Assembly (NCBI GenBank): GCA_023432465.1 | Contig: JAEYUO010000072.1 | Span: 1 to 64,000, forward strand | Source of the DNA: Planctomycetota bacterium | GTDB taxonomy: Bacteria > Planctomycetota > Phycisphaerae > Phycisphaerales > UBA1924 | Direction of reading: 5' to 3' | DNA: 64,000 nt | In this document: one piece after another, positions 32,298 through 39,831 of the stretch | Numbering within the stretch: the first letter of the stretch is position 1 | Layout of the letters: the number at the start of each line of letters is the position of its first letter | Translations under genes and position numbers: made by a program | Notes under the pieces: generated by a model | Databases searched by the model: none | What the model saw: the letters and a program-made list of their open reading frames with translations, nothing else | What the model was told of the DNA's origin: nothing

Positions 32298-33161
32298 TTA
32301 CCGAATCGTCGCCACGGATGCCTTTTCCGATATCCGCACGGTCGATGTCGCGGCGGCGACGGCATCCTTGAACAGCAGCAGGCCGGGTGCGTCGCGATCG
32401 GTCAACGTCCGATCCAGCCGGGTCCACCACGGGTGGAGCGTCCAGTTGAGGAATCGCTCCGGATGCGGCATCAGGCCGAAGATGCGGCCTGATCGATCGC
32501 ATATGCCCGCGATGTCCGCCACAGAGCCGTTTGGATTGTCCGTGTACGTGAGGGCGATCTGGGCACCGGCCTGCAGGGCCGCCAGGACTTCCGGGTTGGC
32601 CGTGACGAAACGACCTTCACCGTGCGCGATAGGCAGCACAAGCGCCGACTCTCGCATCGCCGGATCGTGTTCTGACTCACGCCAGAGAGCGGAGAGCGAC
32701 CGCGTCCATATGCACGGCGAGCTTGCGAGAGGCTTCACAGGGACCCAGCGGTCGATGAAGCGGGCGCCGGAGTTGTGTGTAAGGGCGACCGTCTGCGGCG
32801 GCGGAGCATCCTGCGGCCAGTCCTGCCCCTGCACAGGCCCGGGGAGCAAGCCGAGTTGGACCAGCACCTGAAAGCCGTTGCAGGCCCCGATCATCGGGAC
32901 TCCGCGGCGGGCGGCATCGCGGAGCGCGGGGTAGAGACGCTCGCGGAGTTTGACAGCGAGGATGCGTCCGGAGGCGACATCGTCACCGTAGGAAAACCCG
33001 CCCGGGAACCCGATCAGGTCGGCCGCGTCGATCCGTGATGGATTCTCGATGAGGCGGTCAACGTGAGCCAGCTCGACCGTCGCGCCGGCGAGTTCGAAGC
33101 CGCGGCACATCTCGGCGTCGCAGTTGGTTCCGGCGGTGCGGATAACGAGTGCGGTGGGCAT
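32298..33161 (-). CDS. purQ: Phosphoribosylformylglycinamidine synthase glutaminase subunit PurQ
   Basis: A 287-residue class I glutamine amidotransferase that supplies ammonia to PurL in the fourth step of purine synthesis. The start MPTALVIRTAGTNCDAEM and LIGFPGGFSYGDDVASGRILA are typical of PurQ. The nucleophile is Cys94 in IGACNGFQVL, and the His-Glu pair lies in LMPHPERF near the C-terminus. It is longer than Bacillus PurQ (227 residues) with an insertion around 140-170, nearer to archaeal or planctomycete forms. purL and purS are not in the window. A TACACT element lies just six bases before the ATG, so the mRNA may be leaderless. Confidence 0.93.
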   Translation of the reverse strand: MPTALVIRTAGTNCDAEMCRGFELAGATVELAHVDRLIENPSRIDAADLIGFPGGFSYGDDVASGRILAVKLRERLYPALRDAARRGVPMIGACNGFQVLVQLGLLPGPVQGQDWPQDAPPPQTVALTHNSGARFIDRWVPVKPLASSPCIWTRSLSALWRESEHDPAMRESALVLPIAHGEGRFVTANPEVLAALQAGAQIALTYTDNPNGSVADIAGICDRSGRIFGLMPHPERFLNWTLHPWWTRLDRTLTDRDAPGLLLFKDAVAAATSTVRISEKASVATIR

Positions 33162-33167
33162 GGGCAG

Positions 33168-33173
33168 AGTGTA
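33168..33173 (-). promoter_or_regulatory. Possible -10 element abutting the purQ start
   Basis: TACACT on the minus strand ends six bases before the purQ ATG at 33161, a spacing at which transcription would start at or next to the start codon. No convincing -35 was found at 16-18 bases, so confidence is low. No Shine-Dalgarno sequence is present, which agrees with a leaderless transcript. Confidence 0.3.
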
Positions 33174-33199
33174 GGGATGTGCGGGGTGGGCGAGCGCAA

Positions 33200-33232
33200 G
33201 AAGAAGGCCCGACCGATTGCTCGGCCGGGCCC
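33200..33232 (-). terminator. Intrinsic terminator of the redoxin gene
   Basis: On the minus strand GGCCCGGCCGA pairs with TCGGTCGGGCC (one G-U pair) around a GCAA tetraloop, followed by the T-rich tail TTCTTCTT. It lies about 35 bases after the redoxin stop codon and before purQ. Confidence 0.85.
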
Positions 33233-33267
33233 TGAGAAACCTGAACATCGCTTCGTGGAACGCGGGC

Positions 33268-33951
33268 TCAGCTGGCGTACTTCACGCCGCAGCCGTAGTT
33301 CTTGGTTTCGGGCTCGGTGACGGTCTCACCCTTGGTCAACTGATCGAGAGTCTGCTTGACGTAGTTCTTGTAGTCCTTCGCGTCGAAGGCCTTCTGGTTG
33401 TCGATGCCGCCCTTGTAGGCGAGCTTGCCGTCCTTGCCGATGATGAACATGTGCGGGGTCGTCGTCGCGCCATAGGCCTTGCCGACGGTGCCCTTCTCGT
33501 CGAGCAGAATCGGATAGGCCTTGCTCCAGTCCTTGGCGTACTTGGCGTTGAGCTCCTTGCCCGCGCCCTGCTTGCCGGGAGCGCCGGAGTTGATCGCAAG
33601 GAACACGACGCCCTTGTCGCTGAACTCCTTGTGGAGATCATTGAAGGTCGTGTTCTTGGCGTGGTGCTTGACGACGTGCGGGCACTCGGGGTTGAACCAC
33701 TCGAGGACGACGATCTTGTCCTTGTAGTCCGCGAGATTGACGGTCTTGCCGTCGGTATCCGTGAGCGTGAAGGTCGGGGCGGTTTCTCCGATCTTGGCCG
33801 CCTCGGCCTTGGTCATCTTCTTCTCAGCCTTTTTCTCGGGCTGGGCGGCGGTCGAGGCGGGCTTCTTGGCATCGGCCTGCGCCAATGCGGCAGGTGCGGC
33901 GATGAACATGCCGCCGGCAGCGATCAGAGCAAAGAGGGTCTTGGTCATCAT
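33268..33951 (-). CDS. Secreted redoxin (AhpC/TSA-like, single-Cys) protein
   Basis: A 227-residue exported thioredoxin-fold protein. Residues 1-24 are a signal peptide (LFALIAAGGMFIAAPAALA), then a Lys/Ala-rich linker (26-50) and a redoxin domain: GETAPTFTLTDTDGKTVNL, EWFNPECPHVVKHHAKN with one active-site Cys (90), VVFLAINSGAPGKQG, YPILLDEKGTVGKAYGATTTPHMFII, and the closing NYGCGVKYAS with a second, distant Cys. The lack of CxxC makes a peroxiredoxin-like or thiol-signalling role more likely than a disulfide reductase. AGGAG lies eight bases before the ATG. It follows the stand-alone DsbD-alpha-like gene on the same strand (104-base gap) and is closed by an intrinsic terminator. Confidence 0.87.
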   Translation of the reverse strand: MMTKTLFALIAAGGMFIAAPAALAQADAKKPASTAAQPEKKAEKKMTKAEAAKIGETAPTFTLTDTDGKTVNLADYKDKIVVLEWFNPECPHVVKHHAKNTTFNDLHKEFSDKGVVFLAINSGAPGKQGAGKELNAKYAKDWSKAYPILLDEKGTVGKAYGATTTPHMFIIGKDGKLAYKGGIDNQKAFDAKDYKNYVKQTLDQLTKGETVTEPETKNYGCGVKYAS

Positions 33952-34055
33952 TTCGAGTTCTCCTTCGTGTGGACTTGGGTCTCGGCAGACCCGCCGGATT
34001 CGCGGTTACACGCCGCGTGGCGGTTCAGCCGTACGTATCAAACAAGTGAGCAGAC

Positions 34056-34910
34056 TCATCCGGCCTTGGATGGGGTCGGTTGTGGGAGCGAAACGGTGTA
34101 GAACTCCGGCTTCTTGCCTTCCTGACGAAGTTCAAGCACACCCAGCAGTCGTTGCTCCGGGTCGGAAGGAGTCTTGAGCCGGAACTGAAGCCTGGACGCC
34201 TTGGCGGTTGCCTCGGTCAATGGCGATGTAAGGGCAACCCCGTCCTCTTCCGCGTGGAAAGTCAGCGTCGTGGCGCCGGGGGCGTTGATGACCACCGTCT
34301 GGTCTTTCCATTCAATCGTGGCCGGCGGGTTCTCCTTCGGCAGTTTTCGCGGCAGGCGCTCTCGTGCCGCGGCAAAGACCCCAGCGTGCTTGGGGTCCGC
34401 AACCGCGGCAGGCGTTGTATCGCGGATCGGAAGCACGAGTTCCAGCGAGGTCTCCTCGAGAACGCAGGCCTCCTGGCACACCAGCCACTCGGCCTTGAGG
34501 GCGACTCGGGCGGTCGTGCCGGGCTTGGCATTGACGGGAACATCGACAGAGATCAGCAACGTCATCTGCTCGTGGACGATCGAGTCGAGCAGGTCTCCCG
34601 GTGCGACATGACGCTCGGGGGCGGGCCACAGAATCTCGCCGACCTTGTAGTCGGGTGGCAGCGAGATATCGAGCATCGGCGGCATGCCGGTGTCGTTCTG
34701 GCCCTTCCAGTACATATGCCAACCGGGGGTGATGGCGAACTCAAGCGCGAGCCAGGCCCGCTTGCCCGGGGCCAGATGGAGGTGCTCCGAGATCAAGCGT
34801 GCACGAACATACGGCTCATTGCTCCGCGACACGACTTCCGAGACGGAAGCCTGACTTGCGAGGCCCGTGCCGAGCATGCCGAGCAGGATGGCGAAGAATC
34901 GAGCGATCAT
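34056..34910 (-). CDS. Stand-alone DsbD-alpha/ScsB N-terminal-like domain protein
   Basis: A 284-residue exported protein. The N-terminal hydrophobic segment (FFAILLGMLGTGLASQASVS) is a signal peptide. The rest matches the periplasmic N-terminal domain of DsbD/ScsB-type thiol-disulfide reductases: TPGWHMYWKGQNDTGMPP, LWPAPERHV and AEWLVCQEACVLEE with the redox pair Cys145-Cys149. The transmembrane and C-terminal thioredoxin domains of full DsbD are absent, and the reading frame ends normally after a small beta domain, so this is not a truncation by frameshift. It may accept electrons from a separate membrane reductase and pass them to the neighbouring redoxin. The rhodanese-like lipoprotein is divergent, 93 bases away. 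Confidence 0.78.
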   Translation of the reverse strand: MIARFFAILLGMLGTGLASQASVSEVVSRSNEPYVRARLISEHLHLAPGKRAWLALEFAITPGWHMYWKGQNDTGMPPMLDISLPPDYKVGEILWPAPERHVAPGDLLDSIVHEQMTLLISVDVPVNAKPGTTARVALKAEWLVCQEACVLEETSLELVLPIRDTTPAAVADPKHAGVFAAARERLPRKLPKENPPATIEWKDQTVVINAPGATTLTFHAEEDGVALTSPLTEATAKASRLQFRLKTPSDPEQRLLGVLELRQEGKKPEFYTVSLPQPTPSKAG

Positions 34911-35003
34911 CAATGGACAACCATTCCGTGGGTGCAATTCCGAAAATGCGACGAACATTGTACCGATGCCGCGAGGAACTGCTGCACTTGGTATCCTTGC
35001 TCT

Positions 35004-35444
35004 ATGGCCACCACTCTCCAACGTTGCACGTCTTTGTTCGGTCTTGGTCTGGCAGCCATGCTCGCGCTGGGCGGATGCCAGAACAAGGTGAGCGATCGAG
35101 ACCTCGTCACGATCGATCTCGCCGAAGCTCGACGGCTCCACGCCCAGTCCGCTTCGCGCTTTGTTGACCCCCGATCCTCCGAGGAGTTTGCCGAAGGACA
35201 CATTCGCGGCGCGATCAACCTCCAAGTCGCCCAGGTCACGGAGCTCAAGACCGACATGGAGCCGTCGGTCGCGAGGGCGAAGCATGTGGTGGTCTATGGC
35301 AACAACCCCGGAAGCGCGGTGGGTAGGGTTGTCGCCAAGCGGCTGATGGTTGCGGGTCACAAGGGCGTGAGGCTGTATCTCGGCGGGCTGGACGAGTGGC
35401 GGGCCAACGGGCTGCCGATCGACCAGGCAAACCAGGCTCAATGA
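35004..35444 (+). CDS. Rhodanese-like lipoprotein lacking the catalytic cysteine
   Basis: A 146-residue envelope protein. A lipoprotein signal peptide ends at Cys25 (GLGLAAMLALGGC). The remainder is a rhodanese domain: FVDPRSSEEFAEGHIRGAIN is the standard CH2A motif, and YLGGLDEWRANGLPI is the typical C-terminal end. The active-site loop reads VVVYGNNPGSAVG, so the sulfur-carrying Cys is replaced by Gly99. It should therefore not act as a sulfurtransferase, and may bind a partner or anion instead. The cysteine synthase gene follows after 76 bases; the DsbD-alpha-like gene is divergent upstream. Confidence 0.8.
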   Translation: MATTLQRCTSLFGLGLAAMLALGGCQNKVSDRDLVTIDLAEARRLHAQSASRFVDPRSSEEFAEGHIRGAINLQVAQVTELKTDMEPSVARAKHVVVYGNNPGSAVGRVVAKRLMVAGHKGVRLYLGGLDEWRANGLPIDQANQAQ

Positions 35445-35520
35445 CCGCACCCATCGGGCTAGAGCGCGCCGGATCGGTGACGCCGTCGCAAAGTGTCTGA
35501 AACAGAGGGATGTATCGCGA

Positions 35521-36495
35521 ATGACCGGATCGATCCACAGTCGTGTCTACGGAAACATGATCGAGTGCGTGGGCAACACGCGGCTGGTGAAGCTGCAGCG
35601 GGTGATCCCGCAGGACCACGCCGAGGTGCTGCTCAAGCTGGAGTTCGACAACCCGCTGGCCAGCGTGAAGGACCGCATCGGCCACGCGATGATCGCCGCG
35701 GCGGAACGCGCGGGGACCATCCGTCCCCGCGGGGCGAACGGTCCGAACGATCACGGGACGCACATCATCGAGCCCACTAGTGGAAACACGGGGATCGCGC
35801 TGGCGTTTGTCTGCGCTGTGAAGGGCTATCGCCTGACGCTGACGATGCCCGAGTCGATGAGCATCGAGCGACGCGCGCTGCTCAAGCACCTCGGGGCGGA
35901 GCTGGTGCTCACCCCGGCGGAGAAGGGCATGCGCGGCGCGGTGGCCCGAGCGGGTGAACTTGTCAGCGAGACTCCGGACTCGTGGATGCCGCAGCAGTTC
36001 GACAACCCCGCGAACCCGGCGATCCACGAGGCAACCACCGGGCCGGAGATCTGGACGGACACCAATGGCGCGGTCGATGCGATCGTGGCCGGGGTCGGCA
36101 CCGGCGGAACCATCACCGGAGTGACCCGATACATCCGAAAGTTCAAGCCGGAGTTTCAGGCCATCGCGGTGGAGCCGATCACCTCGCCGGTCATCTCCGG
36201 CGGCCAGCCGGGGCTCCACAAGATCCAGGGCATCGGCGCCGGTTTCGTCCCGACGAACCTCGACACGCAACTCCTCAACGGCGTTGAGTTGGTCAGCAAC
36301 GATGAGGCGTTCGAGTGGGGACGCAGGCTCGCGAAGCAGGAGGGGATCCTTGGCGGAATCAGCACCGGCGCGAACGTCTGCGTCGCGGCAAGAGTGGCCG
36401 CGAGGCCGGAGTTCCGCGGCAAGCGGATCGTCACCTTCGCGTGCTCCTTCGGGGAGCGGTACCTTTCAACGCCTCTGTTCGCGGACCCGGCCTGA
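35521..36495 (+). CDS. cysK: Cysteine synthase A (O-acetylserine sulfhydrylase)
   Basis: A 324-residue PLP enzyme making cysteine from O-acetylserine and sulfide in the cytoplasm. The PLP lysine is Lys50 in NPLASVKDRIG; EPTSGNTGIALAF (83-96) is the substrate-binding loop; GVGTGGTITGVTRYI is the phosphate-binding loop; and GGISTGANVCVAAR contains the serine that contacts the PLP nitrogen. A short insertion (68-79, RPRGANGPNDHG) is unusual. It is the last gene of a probable unit with the rhodanese-like lipoprotein. The downstream membrane protein begins eight bases after its stop. Confidence 0.94.
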   Translation: MTGSIHSRVYGNMIECVGNTRLVKLQRVIPQDHAEVLLKLEFDNPLASVKDRIGHAMIAAAERAGTIRPRGANGPNDHGTHIIEPTSGNTGIALAFVCAVKGYRLTLTMPESMSIERRALLKHLGAELVLTPAEKGMRGAVARAGELVSETPDSWMPQQFDNPANPAIHEATTGPEIWTDTNGAVDAIVAGVGTGGTITGVTRYIRKFKPEFQAIAVEPITSPVISGGQPGLHKIQGIGAGFVPTNLDTQLLNGVELVSNDEAFEWGRRLAKQEGILGGISTGANVCVAARVAARPEFRGKRIVTFACSFGERYLSTPLFADPA

Positions 36496-36503
36496 GCAGG
36501 TTG

Positions 36504-38600
36504 ATGATGCCGACCGATTCTTCGCCGTTCCCGACTCCCGATGCGGGCAGGTCTCAGACCGCCTCCGTGCGTCGTGGGCGCGGCGTGCTCTTCGTGTTTC
36601 TCGCCCTATGGGTTGCATGGAGCGGCGCGCTTGGTTGGCTCCGCGTTTCGCACCCGGAGCTTGATCACGGCGACATCACCACCGATTCAAACATCCTGAA
36701 TGCCGGGGAGAACTTCGACCGGGAGGGGTTCTGGTCGAGTTGGGGTGTGCCCGCGCTTGATACCTTCCGGGCTGACGGCAAGACGCCGGACTACTACCTC
36801 ACCTATCCCCCGGGTTGCTACTGGCTTCATCAGGCGATGAAGCTTGTCGGCGTACAGGAACTGTGGCATTTCCGGCTGGTCTCGGTGTTCTGGTCGTCGC
36901 TCGCCGTATTGCTGTTCTTCGTGGTGTGCACGCGTGTGAGCGGGGCGGTGCTGCCCGCCGCGATCGCGGCAACCGCGTATATGCTGTCGCGCCCGTTCGC
37001 AGAGTACTCCGACAATTTGCACTATCTCTCGTTCTCGCAGGTGACGCTCTTCGCGACTGTGCTCGGATGGGTGGGGATTGAACAGGCCGGCACGGCGGCA
37101 TCCCGGATGCGATGGCTGCTGTTCACCGCGGCGATGTTCATGCTGGATTCGCTTGTGACCTTTGAGCACACGCTCTTCGTCGCGGCGTTCGGTTTCGTGC
37201 GGATCGCCCTCTCCCGCAGGTGGGGCTTGTTGCTCCCGCTCATGCTCCTTGGGCTGGTCCCGGTTGCCGTGTTGTCCGCTCGGTTCGCGATCAACGCCGC
37301 GGCGATGGGCGGGGTCAGCGACGTCTGGGCGGTCATGCAGGCCAAGCTGCGGCAGCGGACCGGCGCCTCGGGCGGTGCCGGTTGGGCGCAAGTCGGGCAT
37401 GAGCTGCTGGACCGACTCGGATGGCGAGCGGCGCGATCCGGCGCGGACTCCGAGAACGCCAAGGCCCGCATCGGCGTGCTTTCTCCCGCGTTCCTGTTTC
37501 CTGCGAGCGTCCTCGCGGTGATCGCTCTTTCGACCTGGCACCTGGAAGGCATGAAGCCCGCCCGGAAGGCCGCTGGGCTGGCTCTGGCGCTCCTGGTCGC
37601 CGGTGCGATGTGGCCCATCGCCATGCGCGAGCACGCGTTCGTGCACGCGTACACCGTCCTGCTCTTCCTTCCGGGGATCGCCGCGACGATCGGTGCGCTG
37701 GTGACCTTCGGCTGGTGGCAGCGACGATGGCAACCCCGGGGCGCACCGGTGAGAGTCGCGGGCGCAGTCGCGGGGTGCGTGCTCTTGATCGCGCATGTTT
37801 CGCAGATGCGGCACGCACACGTGCTGAACCTGGAATGGAAGCTCGATGCGGCGGTGCATGAACGAAACCTCACCATCGAGAAGTTCGAGTCCAGATTCAT
37901 CGCGGCAAGACCGGCGTTTGCGGATGTGCAGCGGATGTACATGTACTCGCACGATGCACAGCTCGGACGCAAGCTGCACGTGGCATTCGACAACGACACA
38001 GGGCGAATGCACATCCCGCTGGCCAAGGGTGAGGCGCAGATGCTCGATTGGCGAGGCGTGCCCCGGGCGATGCTTGATGGCCAGGCAGGGGCGGGTCCGC
38101 CGCGGTTTCTGGCCGAGCCCGCATCGCATCTCGCGTTCTTCTTCCCGGGTCGACAGGAGATTGAGGCCGGCACAGTCGCGCTTGGCGATGGCTCAAGGGT
38201 CTCTCGGCTCTGGATGGAGTCCACACTCGATAGCGCTGGGGTGATCGTGGGTGCGGCCGTTGAGGCTCCGGCAGGCAAGGGAACGGCCGGGCTGGTTCTT
38301 CACGCACGCGTACGCGATGCAGCCGGCACGCTCATCTGGAAGCGCACCGCGCTCGCCGAACAGTGTGCGGCGGTCACAGACTCCGCCGTGATCTGGATCA
38401 ACCTGATCGAGCCCCCATCCGCCGAGGGCCGCGAGATCGAGGTGTGGTTCACCCGCGCGGGTGGGGGGCGCTCGCGGCTTCGCATCGATGAGGGCACCTT
38501 GAAGCTCCCCGATGGCATCCGTCTCGCGCAGGATGGCCGGAGTTTGCTGCTCCGAGCGGCGAAGCCGCCTGTTCCGGCTCAGGAACTCTCCGAGGAGTGA
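36504..38600 (+). CDS. GT-C-type membrane glycosyltransferase-like protein
   Basis: A 698-residue protein with about eleven transmembrane helices between residues 27 and 440 and a soluble C-terminal region of about 260 residues. The first periplasmic loop has HGDITTDSN, an acidic motif at the place of the catalytic Asp in GT-C enzymes, and TYPPGCYWLHQAMK resembles the YPPL-type motif of ArnT/PMT families. This suggests transfer of a sugar from a polyprenyl-phosphate donor on the outer face of the membrane; no specific family is assigned. The start MMPTDSS begins eight bases after cysK, and the frame remains open upstream within cysK, which is ignored. It abuts, tail to tail with no gap, the GT2 gene that could supply such a donor. 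Confidence 0.62.
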   Translation: MMPTDSSPFPTPDAGRSQTASVRRGRGVLFVFLALWVAWSGALGWLRVSHPELDHGDITTDSNILNAGENFDREGFWSSWGVPALDTFRADGKTPDYYLTYPPGCYWLHQAMKLVGVQELWHFRLVSVFWSSLAVLLFFVVCTRVSGAVLPAAIAATAYMLSRPFAEYSDNLHYLSFSQVTLFATVLGWVGIEQAGTAASRMRWLLFTAAMFMLDSLVTFEHTLFVAAFGFVRIALSRRWGLLLPLMLLGLVPVAVLSARFAINAAAMGGVSDVWAVMQAKLRQRTGASGGAGWAQVGHELLDRLGWRAARSGADSENAKARIGVLSPAFLFPASVLAVIALSTWHLEGMKPARKAAGLALALLVAGAMWPIAMREHAFVHAYTVLLFLPGIAATIGALVTFGWWQRRWQPRGAPVRVAGAVAGCVLLIAHVSQMRHAHVLNLEWKLDAAVHERNLTIEKFESRFIAARPAFADVQRMYMYSHDAQLGRKLHVAFDNDTGRMHIPLAKGEAQMLDWRGVPRAMLDGQAGAGPPRFLAEPASHLAFFFPGRQEIEAGTVALGDGSRVSRLWMESTLDSAGVIVGAAVEAPAGKGTAGLVLHARVRDAAGTLIWKRTALAEQCAAVTDSAVIWINLIEPPSAEGREIEVWFTRAGGGRSRLRIDEGTLKLPDGIRLAQDGRSLLLRAAKPPVPAQELSEE

Positions 38601-39617
38601 TCAGCCGCGGTGCGCGGCAGACGCACCGGCGAACTCCCGTACGACCACGGTGTGCCCCAAGGCCGATTGGCCTGGGCGGTCCGGGGCGGCGGACTTCCGC
38701 TGCTGATAGCGGAGTTCTTCAAGCAGCCGCCGGTTGATCGCCAGCAGGTGGCCGAGCACGGCGAGCCCGATCATCAGGAACCCGCAGATCGCCAGCACTC
38801 CCGAGGCAATCACCGACTGCACATGGCCCGCGCCCTCGCCCCGGGCCATGAACCAGAGATACCTCGCCGCAAGCGCCGCTCCGGGTACAAGCATGAGCGA
38901 GGCAAGCACGCCGAAGACCTGCACCGGGCGATAGATCATGTAGGTCGCCAGCATCGCCAGGCCGTTGCGTCGAATGTAGTGGAAGTTGCTCCGCATCAGG
39001 CGGCTCGGCCGCGTCGGGCCGTTGACCCGGATCGGAACGCATGCGACTCGCAGATTACTCCGTCCGGCCTGGATGAGCGTCTCCAGCGAGCCGGTGTAGG
39101 AGTTGAAGATGTTCAGCCGCATGGCGGCATCTCGGGTGTAGGCGCGGAATCCGCTGGTGGCATCCTCGACGCGTGTGCCGCTCAGGGAGCGGACAACCCA
39201 GGAGCCGATGCGCTGGAGCAGCTTCTTGGTGAACGAGAAATGTGCGATCTCCGAAATGGGCCGGGTCCCGACGACAACATCCGCCCGTCCGCACAGAATC
39301 GGCCCGACAAGGGCCGGCACATCACGCGCATCATACTGGTTGTCGGCATCGGTGCTGATAATGACATCGGCGCCGAGCGCGATGCAGGCATCAATGCCGG
39401 CCATGGTTGCACGGGCAAGCCCTTGATGGCCGCAGAGCGAAACAACGTGGTCCGCGCCGTGCTCCTTCGCGACCGCGGCGGTCGAATCGGTGCTGCCGTC
39501 ATCAATGATGACCCACAGGACCTCATCAAAGCCCTCAACCCGCCTCGGCAGGTCGCGCAGTGTTTCCGGGAGCGTCCGCTCCTCGTTCAGACAGGGAATC
39601 TGGATTGCAAGCCGCAT
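38601..39617 (-). CDS. Family 2 glycosyltransferase, polyprenyl-phosphate-sugar synthase type
   Basis: A 338-residue GT-A enzyme followed by two membrane helices. The catalytic domain has the start MRLAIQIPCLNEERTLPETL, WVIIDDGSTDSTAAVA, ADVIISTDADNQYD (the DxD motif that binds metal and nucleotide sugar) and SGFRAYTRDAAMRL. Two hydrophobic segments (about 233-253 and 270-292) anchor the C-terminus, as in DPM1/ArnC/GtrB-like proteins that load sugars onto polyprenyl phosphate. The start was set at MRLAIQ because the upstream open frame lacks family similarity. It converges directly on the GT-C-like gene with no spacer. Confidence 0.88.
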   Translation of the reverse strand: MRLAIQIPCLNEERTLPETLRDLPRRVEGFDEVLWVIIDDGSTDSTAAVAKEHGADHVVSLCGHQGLARATMAGIDACIALGADVIISTDADNQYDARDVPALVGPILCGRADVVVGTRPISEIAHFSFTKKLLQRIGSWVVRSLSGTRVEDATSGFRAYTRDAAMRLNIFNSYTGSLETLIQAGRSNLRVACVPIRVNGPTRPSRLMRSNFHYIRRNGLAMLATYMIYRPVQVFGVLASLMLVPGAALAARYLWFMARGEGAGHVQSVIASGVLAICGFLMIGLAVLGHLLAINRRLLEELRYQQRKSAAPDRPGQSALGHTVVVREFAGASAAHRG

Positions 39618-39831
39618 GGTGATTCGCGAGCGAACCTGTCGGGGAAGAGTCCGTGTGCCGGGCGATTCTAAGCCTGAGCCAAGCCGCCTATCTTCCTCCG
39701 CCCTGTGGCGCCCTCGGCCCGTTTGCGGAGCGTCGCTCAGCGCCTCGGCGTGTCGGCGAGCGAAACCGCGAGCGGCGGACGGGGCAACTGGGGGCGGATG
39801 GGGAAGAGTGGGGGAGGCTGGAACGGACTCC

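Noticed and set aside
34080..35003. Long upstream frame before the rhodanese-like lipoprotein
   Set aside because: It is antisense to the DsbD-alpha-like gene. The lipoprotein signal peptide at 35004 marks the true start.
39490..39831. N-terminal extension of the Fsr-like transporter
   Set aside because: The upstream open frame is Arg/Ser-rich and overlaps the divergent GT2 gene; the family start is at 39832.
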